DNA from: a virus
Reading direction: 5' to 3' (one strand)
DNA: 34,178 nt
IMG/VR virus record: IMGVR_UViG_3300035698_019347
Span: 1-34,178 of that record
Shown here: in pieces, positions 16,656-24,785 of the stretch
Position numbering within the stretch: position 1 is the stretch's first letter
Layout of the letters: each line of letters begins with the position of its first letter
Made by a program: the position numbers and the translations under genes
Notes under the pieces: model-generated
Database searches by the model: none
What the model was told of the DNA's origin: nothing
Seen by the model: only the letters and a program-made list of their open reading frames with translations

Positions 16656-17228
16656 TTGACGAACGAATTTGACGTCCCAGATTACGCTGGGGAGGAGCTC
16701 GACATTGCGGTCGAGCACAAGGACTCTGGACTACGCGAGCTTTCAAAGCTCGTTAAGGACTTGGCGCTCATCCGCCGAGACCGCGCAGTGCTCGAAGCTA
16801 AGCTCGAGGAATGTGTGAAGGAGGAAAACATGCTGGCTCGGGCTCGGATCCCAGAGCTGGTCAATGACCTTGGTCTTGCCGGGAAGATCACGACCAGCAG
16901 TGGTCTCAGTGTGACCATCAAGAAGGTTGTCAAGGCGAGCATCAAGGATGCGAACCGAGACGAAGCAGTGAAGTGGTTCGACGACAACAACCTGGGCCTC
17001 ATGGTCAAGGACGAGTTCTCGATGAAGCTTGGTCGAGGCGAGGCAGCGAAGCTTCAAGCCGAGGCTATCCGATTGGCACTCGATGAAATGAAAGTGCCTT
17101 ACAAGAACAAGAAGAACGTACACCCAAGCACGCTGGTGTCGTTCATTAAAGAAAGAGATGCGGCGGGAGAGCCCGTCCCAGACGCTCTATTGGGTGTCTA
17201 CAGATACGACGAAGCAAAAATCGGTTAA
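16656..17228 (+). CDS. Unknown replication-module protein with N-terminal coiled coil
   Basis: 190 residues from TTG 16656, which follows AAGGAGA at 16644-16650; an upstream GTG (16587) lies deep in the preceding gene and lacks such a site. Residues ~20-75 form a charged coiled coil (ALIRRDRAVLEAKLEE), the middle is a beta/alpha unit around SVTIKKVVKASIKD, and the end contains HPSTLVSFIKERDAAGEP. Proteins of this layout often precede single-stranded-DNA-binding genes in phages. Function not established. Confidence 0.7.
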   Translation: MTNEFDVPDYAGEELDIAVEHKDSGLRELSKLVKDLALIRRDRAVLEAKLEECVKEENMLARARIPELVNDLGLAGKITTSSGLSVTIKKVVKASIKDANRDEAVKWFDDNNLGLMVKDEFSMKLGRGEAAKLQAEAIRLALDEMKVPYKNKKNVHPSTLVSFIKERDAAGEPVPDALLGVYRYDEAKIG

Positions 17229-17263
17229 CAGCAAAGTAACAACAGGAATAGGGAACGAGAAAA

Positions 17264-18178
17264 ATGTCAGAAATAACTACAGAAACAGAAACAAAAGAAA
17301 CCACTCCTACTGCTAAGAAGTCTTCCAATAAGGCGAAGGAAAAGACGGAGACGGCCATCGCTGTCAAAGGTGAGACCGCAATTGCGGAGTACATCGACTA
17401 CGGCGAGGATGCCGGCGCGGGTTACGGGGAGGACACCGCGAATGACATCCAGGTCCCACGAATCACAATCCTTCAAGCTCTGAGCCCACAGTGTTCTCCG
17501 GTAAAAGAGGGGGGTGTCGAGGGTGCTGCTGCAGGGCTCTTCTTTCACACGCTTGATGGCAGTTGCCACGAGTCGGTGAGCTTTGTCATTGGCAAGATCG
17601 AGAAGTGCTACAACGAGTGGATTCCTCGCGATAGCGGTGGCGGTTTTGTTGCTCGTCACGAGCTAAGCTCCGAGCTGGTTCGCAAAGAGAAGGAAAAGAA
17701 TCCACGAGGTGTCATCAAGCTCGACAACGGCAATGAGCTGGTCGAGACCGTGTACATGTACGTGATTCCGGTTGATGAGAGCCAGCAACCTGCTGGGGGG
17801 TTTGCAGTGATCGACTTCACCAAGTCGAAGCTACAGGCGTGGCGTGCGTTCAACACGCTTCTTCGCTCGTTCACGGTCCCACAACCAGGTGGACGTAAAG
17901 CAGCACCGCCGCTTTACGCACACACGGTGACAGCGACATCAAAGCGACAAGTGTTCGACAAGGGCACCGCGTACAACTACGTCCTCACGCCGATGATTGA
18001 GGCGACGGAGAAGAAGACGGCTCAAGAAATGAGCCTAGTTGGGCGGGACCACCTCGCGTTCAAGCAAGCCAAGCAACTAGCTGGGCTTGTGGAGGCAGGT
18101 TTTGCCAAGGTCCAAGGCCTTGGTGACGAGGATCCAACTGGCTCCTCAGAGGACGATGAGGGGGATGCTCTGTTCTAG
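17264..18178 (+). CDS. Candidate phage single-stranded-DNA-binding protein
   Basis: 304 residues. The first ~45 are a Thr/Glu/Lys-rich disordered lead. The core has aromatic and basic residues, and the C-terminus is strongly acidic and ends in a hydrophobic residue (SSEDDEGDALF). Such a tail is the hallmark of bacterial and T7-type SSB proteins, where it recruits polymerase, primase and helicase. It sits between an unknown replication gene and the RecD-like helicase and polymerase, and an intrinsic terminator follows directly, fitting a gene needed in high amounts. Identity is inferred from tail and context; the core fold was not verified. Confidence 0.6.
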   Translation: MSEITTETETKETTPTAKKSSNKAKEKTETAIAVKGETAIAEYIDYGEDAGAGYGEDTANDIQVPRITILQALSPQCSPVKEGGVEGAAAGLFFHTLDGSCHESVSFVIGKIEKCYNEWIPRDSGGGFVARHELSSELVRKEKEKNPRGVIKLDNGNELVETVYMYVIPVDESQQPAGGFAVIDFTKSKLQAWRAFNTLLRSFTVPQPGGRKAAPPLYAHTVTATSKRQVFDKGTAYNYVLTPMIEATEKKTAQEMSLVGRDHLAFKQAKQLAGLVEAGFAKVQGLGDEDPTGSSEDDEGDALF

Positions 18179-18210
18179 CCTGCAAAGCAACAGGAACTAA
18201 ATAGACTGCT

Positions 18211-18244
18211 AATGGCCCCTATCCCCGGTTAGGGGCCATTTTTT
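18211..18244 (+). terminator. Rho-independent terminator after the SSB-like gene
   Basis: Stem AATGGCCCCT (18211-18220) and AGGGGCCATT (18231-18240), ten-base loop, then a run of six T at 18239-18244. It lies 32 bp after the SSB-like stop and 28 bp before the next gene. It may let part of the transcripts stop so that upstream genes are made in excess over helicase and polymerase. Confidence 0.92.
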
Positions 18245-18271
18245 ACTCATTGCTTTGGGTACTAGAACGAA

Positions 18272-19471
18272 ATGAATTTTTCTGAAGACCAGCTGGTTGC
18301 GCTGGATAAATGCGAGAAGTGGATCAACGGCAAGGCTCCAGGGGTCTTCACACTGTATGGCTGCGCCGGGGTAGGAAAGACTCTGCTGGCTCGCCACCTG
18401 GCCGAGAAGGCCAAAGGCACCGTCTACTTCTGTGCGTTCACTGGCAAGGCCGCGGAGGTCCTGCAGCGCATGGGCTGCCCGAACGCTCGGACCATCCACA
18501 GCCTTATCTACAGCCCTAAGGGTGCATGCCAGAAGCGCTTGACCTCGCTGGAGTTGGAGCTGGCTCAATTGCCAGAGACAGCGCTGGAGATCGTGCGTAG
18601 CAAGCTGGTTCGAGAGGTCGAGGCTGAGCGGGAGAACGCCAATCGCCCCTCCTTCTCCTTGCGTGCCGACAGCGAGATCCGGTTCGCCAGCCTGGTGGTC
18701 GTCGACGAGTGCTCGATGGTCAACAACCAGATGGGTTCCGACCTACTTAGCTTCGGCGTCCCCATACTGGCCTTGGGAGACCCAGGGCAGTTACCTCCAG
18801 TTGGTGGCAAAGGTTTCTTCGACGAGCAGCGTCCCGACCACCTGCTAACCCAGGTCCATCGGCAGGCCAAGGACTCGCCTATCCTCGATCTCGCTACCAG
18901 AGCTCGCACTGGGGAGCCGATCCCTTATGGCGACTACGGGCAGGGCTGCCGGGTCATCGAGAAGGCGACGCCAGAGATGGCCCTCGAAGCCGACCAGATC
19001 ATCTGTGGCCGCAACAAGACCCGGAGGAAGATCAACCTGCGAACCAGGGAGCTGCTGGGCCTCGACCCAAGTGGGCCGGTCACCGGTGACAAGCTCATCT
19101 GCCTGCGTAACAACGCCGAGAACGGATTGCTGAACGGCAGCCAGTGGGTTCTCGAGTCATACCAGCACATGATGCAGGACGTCGCTCTGGTCTCTGTCCT
19201 GCCACACATGAGCGAGGGAGCGTCGGTCGCGACAACTGCGCACACGCACTTCTTCGAGGGCAGGGAGAAGGAGCTGAGCCCTTGGCTGCGCAGCGACGCC
19301 GACGAGTTTGACTACGGCTACGCGGTCACCTGTCACAAGGCCCAGGGCAGCCAGTGGGACAATGTCCTGATCTTCGATGAGTCACACGCCTTTGGTCAGG
19401 ACAAACTGAAATGGCTTTACACTTCGATCACGCGAGCCGCGAAGTCGGTGACGATTGTGAGGGACAGGTAG
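18272..19471 (+). CDS. RecD/Dda-like superfamily 1 DNA helicase
   Basis: 399 residues. Walker A GCAGVGKT lies at 30-37, motif II VVDECSMVN near 144-150, motif III GDPGQLPPVGG near 169-179, and near the end YAVTCHKAQGSQWDNV (~350) with TSITRA: the full RecD2/Dda set for a 5'-3' SF1B helicase. The size fits a minimal helicase without RecBCD partner domains. The ATG at 18272 follows AGAACGA after one base, with no AGGAG site. The polymerase starts at the base after its stop, so the pair is probably co-translated and acts together at the fork or in recombination. Confidence 0.9.
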   Translation: MNFSEDQLVALDKCEKWINGKAPGVFTLYGCAGVGKTLLARHLAEKAKGTVYFCAFTGKAAEVLQRMGCPNARTIHSLIYSPKGACQKRLTSLELELAQLPETALEIVRSKLVREVEAERENANRPSFSLRADSEIRFASLVVVDECSMVNNQMGSDLLSFGVPILALGDPGQLPPVGGKGFFDEQRPDHLLTQVHRQAKDSPILDLATRARTGEPIPYGDYGQGCRVIEKATPEMALEADQIICGRNKTRRKINLRTRELLGLDPSGPVTGDKLICLRNNAENGLLNGSQWVLESYQHMMQDVALVSVLPHMSEGASVATTAHTHFFEGREKELSPWLRSDADEFDYGYAVTCHKAQGSQWDNVLIFDESHAFGQDKLKWLYTSITRAAKSVTIVRDR

Positions 19472-21400
19472 ATGCAACAACTCCCCTTCGAGGCCTTCCT
19501 ACCTACGTCGACATGGCGACCACCAGACATGTCAAGGCTGCCCTCTTGGAAGGCTGCCAAGCGAATCGCCTATGACATCGAGAGCAACGACCCTGGCTTG
19601 AAGGAGCTGGGCATCGGCGTGCGCCGCGATGGCAAGATGGTGGGCTACTCTTTTTCCATCGAGGATGGTCCATCGCACTATGTCCCCTTCCGTCACGAGG
19701 GCGGCGACAATGTCGATGAAGGAGCTGCGCTGGCTTATCTGAGAGACCAGGCTAGAGAATTCAAAGGCGTACTCGTCGGGGGTCGGCTTAGTTACGATCT
19801 TGATTACAGCGCTCAGGAGGGAGCAGTATTCAAAGACGTAGAATGGATTCGTGACATCCAGGTTGCGGAGCCCTTGCTCGATGAGCATCGTAAGCGCTAC
19901 GGAAACGACGCCTTGGCCGAGAAATATGGTGTTCGTAAGAAGGACGAGTCCCTGCTTAACGCAGCAGCGGCAGCCTATCGGGTACACCCAAAGGGAGGCT
20001 TGCACAAGCTGCCCGCTCGCTTCGTGGGAGCCTACGCCGAAAGGGACGCGGCCATGTGCCATGACATCATCCGAAAGCAGGAGCTTCGGATTGACGAAGC
20101 AGAGATGTGGCCTATCTACAACTTGGAGAGCAAGCTCTTGCCAATTCTGGTGAAGATGCGCAGGAGGGGTGTACAAGTCAATCTAAAGCGCTTCGAGAAG
20201 ATGCGCGACCACCTCGACAAGATGAGGTCCACCGTATGCGACGAGATTAATAAGCAGGTCAAGATCAAGATCTCCCCAGCGGATCTGAAGAATTCAGCAG
20301 CCCTCGGGGCGATGCTCGCAGCCGAGGGTGTCAACGTACCCCGTACAGCAAAGGGGTCTTACAGCATTGTTAAAGACTGGTTGGCCAATGAGCCCCATCC
20401 TGCATGCAAGATGCTAAACGATGCTCGGTCAATGGCGACGATGATCAGCTACTCCAATAGCCTAGATAAATACCTAACCCCCGCAGGCCGGATACACCCG
20501 ACGTTCAACCAGCTAAAGACCGACACGTCTGATCAGTCCGACACCAAGGGCACGGTCACTGGCCGACTAAGTTGTGACAAAGTCAATATTCAGCAACAGC
20601 CAATCCGTCATCCGACCATGGGCTATGTGTGGCGGGGCATCTACGTACCGGATTATGGTGACGAAGGAATCTGGGTATCCAGCGATTACTCGCAACAGGA
20701 ACCACGACTCACTGTTCATTATGCAGATGTGACAAGCCGACGAGGAGGAAAAGAGGCCTCCCTTCAGTACCGCGACAACCCTCTGGAGGATTGTCACGAC
20801 ATGTCTGCAAAGATCACCGGACTAAACCGAAAGGATGCTAAGGAAGTTTTCTTAGCCGTGTGTTACTCGATGGGTGGGGCGGCCCTATGTAGGAAGCTTG
20901 GTCTTCCTACAGTCACCAAAGAGCGGCGAGATGGTCGAAAGTACCTCGATGCAGGACCCGAAGGCCAATCGATCCTAGACCAGTTTGATACGCGCATGCC
21001 GTTCGTTAGGCAGCTCAACAAGATGGTTGAGAAGAAGGCCCGACACCGCGGAGAGATTCGCACGCTCCTTGGCCGAGTGATTCACTTCCCAACAGATGAG
21101 CACGGGAATTTCGAGTGGACACATAAAGCACTAAACCGTTTGATTCAAGGTGGAAGTGCGGACCAGATGAAGAAAGCCATGATTGATGCCGACGCGGCAG
21201 GCATAAGACTACAGATCCAAGTCCACGACGAGGTTGACTTCTCCGCACGCTCCATGGAGGAGGCCGAGAAGCTTGCTCAAATCATGCGTGATGCTGTACC
21301 ACTCCGGGTCCCGAGCCGGGTCGACCTTGAATGTGGTCGAAGCTGGGGCGAGATTGACGAGAAGGGACGTAAGCAATGTCAGGAGTTCTACGGTGACTGA
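19472..21400 (+). CDS. Family A DNA polymerase with 3'-5' exonuclease domain
   Basis: 642 residues. The N-terminal exonuclease starts with AYDIESNDP (Asp/Glu pair near 34-37). Polymerase motif A is SSDYSQQEPRL (Asp405), motif B NRKDAKEVFLAVCYSMG (Arg453, Lys457, Tyr465) and motif C QVHDEVDF (Asp586, Glu587). There is no 5'-3' exonuclease domain, as in T7-type replicative polymerases. The position equivalent to E. coli Pol I Phe762 is Leu461. The start ATG abuts the helicase stop, and the gene overlaps the next by 8 bp. It is the main replicative enzyme of this phage. Confidence 0.93.
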   Translation: MQQLPFEAFLPTSTWRPPDMSRLPSWKAAKRIAYDIESNDPGLKELGIGVRRDGKMVGYSFSIEDGPSHYVPFRHEGGDNVDEGAALAYLRDQAREFKGVLVGGRLSYDLDYSAQEGAVFKDVEWIRDIQVAEPLLDEHRKRYGNDALAEKYGVRKKDESLLNAAAAAYRVHPKGGLHKLPARFVGAYAERDAAMCHDIIRKQELRIDEAEMWPIYNLESKLLPILVKMRRRGVQVNLKRFEKMRDHLDKMRSTVCDEINKQVKIKISPADLKNSAALGAMLAAEGVNVPRTAKGSYSIVKDWLANEPHPACKMLNDARSMATMISYSNSLDKYLTPAGRIHPTFNQLKTDTSDQSDTKGTVTGRLSCDKVNIQQQPIRHPTMGYVWRGIYVPDYGDEGIWVSSDYSQQEPRLTVHYADVTSRRGGKEASLQYRDNPLEDCHDMSAKITGLNRKDAKEVFLAVCYSMGGAALCRKLGLPTVTKERRDGRKYLDAGPEGQSILDQFDTRMPFVRQLNKMVEKKARHRGEIRTLLGRVIHFPTDEHGNFEWTHKALNRLIQGGSADQMKKAMIDADAAGIRLQIQVHDEVDFSARSMEEAEKLAQIMRDAVPLRVPSRVDLECGRSWGEIDEKGRKQCQEFYGD

Positions 21401-21653
21401 AAAAGTATTCAAAGCAATGACCCGGGCGGACCTGGATGAGTGGAACAAGCAGCGCCAGGCAAACCTGTCTCCGCAGCGAAAGAACCACTGGTCTATGCGC
21501 AAGGCTCGCAGGGTGCGTTTGATTCAAACCTGTCTGGACTGGAGGCGTGCAGCAATGGTTTGGCGCAAGGAAGCAGAGAACCTACACGCAGAGCTTGAAG
21601 ATGCTCGCAAGGAACTAGACACGCTGCGACGCAGGCCGCTGTTCAATGCTTGA
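21393..21653 (+). CDS. Small basic coiled-coil protein
   Basis: 86 residues from GTG 21393, which overlaps the polymerase stop and follows AGGAG at 21381-21385 by seven bases; longer frame starts lie inside the polymerase gene. Very rich in Arg and Trp, with a C-terminal helix (AENLHAELEDARKELD) that looks like a coiled coil. A nucleic-acid-binding or polymerase-accessory role is possible but not shown. Confidence 0.65.
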   Translation: MTEKVFKAMTRADLDEWNKQRQANLSPQRKNHWSMRKARRVRLIQTCLDWRRAAMVWRKEAENLHAELEDARKELDTLRRRPLFNA

Positions 21654-22053
21654 GCAACAGATGAGGCAGATTGTCGTCAAGGCCCTCGAAGGTCTTGATG
21701 CAATCAGTGTGGAGAACCCCGCTCGGCCAGGGACGCCGGATGTCAACTACATCGAAGGCTGGGTAGAGCTCAAGTACCTGCCTGCGTGGCCGGTTCGAGC
21801 CAACACGCCAGTCAAGATCAAGTGCTTCACTCCGCAGCAGCGGGTGTGGCTAAGTCGCCGGTGCCGCCGTGGCGGCCGAGCCTTCTTTCTGGCACGCATT
21901 GCTGATGACTGGCTGCTCTACGATGGTGCGACGGCAGCAGAATTCATTGGTCACATAACAAAGGAAGAGATGTTCGATAAGGCTCTCCTGCACTGTGACC
22001 TAAAACTAAGAACGAATGACCTAATAAGGGTGCTGAAGACATGGGCAAGCTAG
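21646..22053 (+). CDS. VRR-NUC-type PD-(D/E)xK nuclease
   Basis: 135 residues. The catalytic core PGTPDVNYIEGWVELKYL supplies Asp (PD) and the Glu-x-Lys of the PD-(D/E)xK fold, as in VRR-NUC domains. A later QQRVWLSRRCRRGGRAFF fits the basic helix seen in these enzymes. Phage members of this size are thought to cut branched DNA such as Holliday or replication junctions. The start overlaps the preceding gene by eight bases and the end overlaps the following gene by 13, keeping it inside the replication operon. Confidence 0.8.
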   Translation: MLEQQMRQIVVKALEGLDAISVENPARPGTPDVNYIEGWVELKYLPAWPVRANTPVKIKCFTPQQRVWLSRRCRRGGRAFFLARIADDWLLYDGATAAEFIGHITKEEMFDKALLHCDLKLRTNDLIRVLKTWAS

Positions 22054-22388
22054 CTACCAAGGACTTGACGAGAGGGGAGAAACTCTACATCTACAGACAT
22101 CGATCGGAACTAACGCAGATCCAGATGTCCGTTGAGCTAGGTGTTTGTCTGTCTGAGTATCGCGCTATGGAGTTCGACGAGGAGGGGGTGAGAACTCCCT
22201 ACCACTCGGTAGCTCCGGTCGAGGAGCACGAGTCTTGTGCCGTGCGCCGACGCCGCGAAGGGATGACGAAATCGGAACTGGCTCAGCTCATCGGTGTTTC
22301 GCCATACTGGTTGGGTCAAATGGAAGCTGGTCAAGCACCTATCGGAAGGCTCGTCCGCTACTGGGAGAACGACAATGAAGTGGGATAA
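22041..22388 (+). CDS. Tandem helix-turn-helix (XRE-like) DNA-binding protein
   Basis: 115 residues with two similar helix-turn-helix units. The first is about residues 12-48 (GEKLYIYRHRSELTQIQMSV), the second about 68-100 (RRRREGMTKSELAQLIGVSP). Both resemble Cro/CI-type domains, the second more clearly. A tandem arrangement in one chain could bind two half-sites as a monomer. It lies between a nuclease and the primase-helicase, overlapping both, so it may be a local regulator or an origin-binding factor. Confidence 0.7.
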   Translation: MGKLATKDLTRGEKLYIYRHRSELTQIQMSVELGVCLSEYRAMEFDEEGVRTPYHSVAPVEEHESCAVRRRREGMTKSELAQLIGVSPYWLGQMEAGQAPIGRLVRYWENDNEVG

Positions 22389-24747
22389 CAAAGAGTCTAT
22401 TGAGTTCCTCAAAGAGTGGTCTCTGAATGGACCCTGGGCACTCACTGCGATATCCACCAACTCAAGGGACAAACTGGCGGGCCGAATCTTCTCCCCCGGT
22501 GAAGAGCCCGCATTGGAAGAGTTCTTAGACAAGTATGGAGCAGAGGGCCGCAACCTCTACTTCAGCGTCAACCAGGTTAACCCCAAAGAGTTTCGAGTAA
22601 AGGCCAGCCGGGAGACCATAGAGTACGTCACCCACCTGCACTGTGACCTTGACCCGAGGGCTGGGGAAGACTTGGCTGCTGAGCAGGCTCGCATACTCGA
22701 GCTGATAGAGAACCTGCCAGAAGGAATACCTGAGCCCACCTGGGTAGTGTTCAGTGGTGGTGGCTACCAGGTCTACTGGGAGCTCGTGGAGCCGATAGAG
22801 ATCAAGGGTAGCCTGGATCTCGCCGAGGAGGCGAAGCTCTATAACCTTCAGATTGAAGTGCTGCTGAAGGGGGACAATTGCCACAACGTGGATAGGATCA
22901 TGCGCCTGCCCGGTAGCATCAACATGCCTGACGCACGGAAGGCCAAGAAGGGCCGAGTACCTGCGAAGTCTTACGTGGTGAAGCACGACCCGAGGAACAT
23001 CTACCCGATAACGGCGTTCACTGCAGCAGCTCAGGTGGCGAATGTCGACACAGGGTTCGCATCTACAGCGAAGGTGGAGATATCTGGCAACATCGAAAGA
23101 GCTCAGTCCACAGATGACATCGTGCAGTGGGCCAAGGACGCCGGTGGGCATCTTTCAGACCGCATCAAGATGCTCATACTCCAGGGAGATGACCCCGATG
23201 ACCCAACAAAGTTTACGAGCCGCAGCAATGCGCTGCTGTCTTGCACGACAGGGTTGGTCAACGCCAAGCTCAGTGACAATCAGATCTACGCGATCATAAC
23301 TGACCCGGACTGGGGGATTAGCGCATCTGTCCTCGACAAAGGATCCTCCATCGAGCGCTACGCGAAACGACAGATCGAAAGAGCCCGGGAGTTCTGCAAG
23401 AACCCAGTGCTTTTGGAGATCAACGAGGACCACGCGGTCATAGCTTCCTTTGGTGGCAAGTGCGTTGTCATCCAAGAGATCTGGGATCCGCACTTGCGCC
23501 GGTCTAGCCTCGTCAAACAATCCTTCACCGACTTTCGGAATCGCTACATGCACCAAAAGGTGGTTATTGGCACCGACGGCGATGGGAAGGAGAAGTTTGC
23601 CCCGAAGGGGAAGTGGTGGCTAGAGAATGAAGGGCGCCGCCAATACACTCACATTGTGTTCTCGCCCAGAGGGAAGGTTGAGGATGCGTACAACCTGTGG
23701 CAGGGATTCTCTTGCGAGGCAGTCCCGGGTGATTGCTCGCTGTACCTCGACCACATGCTGAACATCGTCTGCGCAGGAAACCACGCCTTCTACGAATACC
23801 TACTGTGTTGGATGGCAAGGGCAGTTCAGTACCCAGACAGAGCGGGGGAGACTGCAGTCATCTTGCGTGGCCGACAAGGCACAGGTAAGTCGATCTTGGT
23901 GAAGTACTTTGGTGGATTGTTCGGAAGGCACTTTCTGCAGGTCTCCGACCCGAAGCACCTCGTTGGGTCCTTCAACCAACACCTCCGGGACTGCATCATT
24001 CTCTTTGGCGACGAAGCGTTCTTCGCTGGTGATAAGAAGCATGAGGGTGTGCTCAAGACGTTGGTTACAGAAGAGTACCTGATGTCCGAGGCCAAGGGAG
24101 TCGATGCAGAAGTAACTCCCAACTACCTGCACCTCCTGATGGCATCCAACTCCGACTGGGTTGTCCCGGCGGGCATGGAGGAGCGCCGATTCTTCGTGCT
24201 GGATGTTATCGACAAGCAGATGCAGAACATGACCTACTTCAAAGCACTGTCGGATCAAATGGCCAACGGTGGAAAAGAGGCACTACTACATCTTCTTAAG
24301 ACCAAAGACCTGGGCGGGTTCGAGCACCGCAAAATCCCAGAGACCGATGCGTTGTACGAGCAGAAGCAACTGTCCATGACCCATGAGCATGAATGGTGGT
24401 ACGACAAGCTTGTGCAAGGTGCGCTTCTTCCTGAGCATGAGGGCGAGTGGAAGGGTGTGGCAACACTCAACTCCCTCTTCGCCGATTACTCTACCTATCT
24501 GACGGACCTGCGAGCGTTTAAGAAGAACACCAAGACCGTGCTGGGCCGGTTCCTCAAGCGTGTGAACCCAGGCGCTTGCCCACATCACCGATTGGTTTCC
24601 TGGCCAAATGAGAATGGTGGGCAATCCAAGCAGTATGTCTGGGAGTTCCCAGACCTGAAGCTGGCGCGGGACTACTGGGACGAGCGCTTCTTCAAGGGCG
24701 AGTGGCCTGAGGAGCAGCTGCCGACGGAGAGAGCAGAGCCGTTCTAG
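22375..24747 (+). CDS. Primase-polymerase fused to SF3-type helicase
   Basis: 790 residues from ATG 22375, overlapping the previous gene by 14 bp and preceded by GGGAG and AGAACGA. The N-terminal part is a RepB/archaeo-eukaryotic-type primase: LHCDLDPRAG near residue 88 gives the catalytic DxD, VVFSGGGYQVYWEL near 125 is motif II, and RIMRLPGSINMP near 175 is motif III. The C-terminal part has Walker A GRQGTGKS near 500, LFGDEAFF near 540 as Walker B, and the SF3/DUF5906 sequence MASNSDWVVP. It probably primes and unwinds at the origin. No DnaB-type helicase is visible in the window. Confidence 0.9.
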   Translation: MKWDNKESIEFLKEWSLNGPWALTAISTNSRDKLAGRIFSPGEEPALEEFLDKYGAEGRNLYFSVNQVNPKEFRVKASRETIEYVTHLHCDLDPRAGEDLAAEQARILELIENLPEGIPEPTWVVFSGGGYQVYWELVEPIEIKGSLDLAEEAKLYNLQIEVLLKGDNCHNVDRIMRLPGSINMPDARKAKKGRVPAKSYVVKHDPRNIYPITAFTAAAQVANVDTGFASTAKVEISGNIERAQSTDDIVQWAKDAGGHLSDRIKMLILQGDDPDDPTKFTSRSNALLSCTTGLVNAKLSDNQIYAIITDPDWGISASVLDKGSSIERYAKRQIERAREFCKNPVLLEINEDHAVIASFGGKCVVIQEIWDPHLRRSSLVKQSFTDFRNRYMHQKVVIGTDGDGKEKFAPKGKWWLENEGRRQYTHIVFSPRGKVEDAYNLWQGFSCEAVPGDCSLYLDHMLNIVCAGNHAFYEYLLCWMARAVQYPDRAGETAVILRGRQGTGKSILVKYFGGLFGRHFLQVSDPKHLVGSFNQHLRDCIILFGDEAFFAGDKKHEGVLKTLVTEEYLMSEAKGVDAEVTPNYLHLLMASNSDWVVPAGMEERRFFVLDVIDKQMQNMTYFKALSDQMANGGKEALLHLLKTKDLGGFEHRKIPETDALYEQKQLSMTHEHEWWYDKLVQGALLPEHEGEWKGVATLNSLFADYSTYLTDLRAFKKNTKTVLGRFLKRVNPGACPHHRLVSWPNENGGQSKQYVWEFPDLKLARDYWDERFFKGEWPEEQLPTERAEPF

Positions 24748-24764
24748 TCCTCATGGACTAGAAC
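24741..24764. promoter_or_regulatory. Perfect 10-bp inverted repeat with four-base centre
   Basis: GTTCTAGTCC (24741-24750), TCAT, GGACTAGAAC (24755-24764). It includes the primase-helicase stop codon. No T-run follows, so it is more likely an operator or an mRNA-stabilising hairpin than an intrinsic terminator. A closely similar sequence lies at 34144-34158. Confidence 0.7.
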
Positions 24765-24785
24765 TGGTATCCTCCAATCTGGAAT

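Noticed and set aside
22011-22019. AGAACGAATG as another gene start
   Set aside because: The ATG is followed by a stop after one codon and lies inside the VRR-NUC gene.
24741-24764. Dyad after the primase-helicase read as a terminator
   Set aside because: The stem is perfect but no T-run follows, and a related dyad occurs elsewhere outside a gene end.
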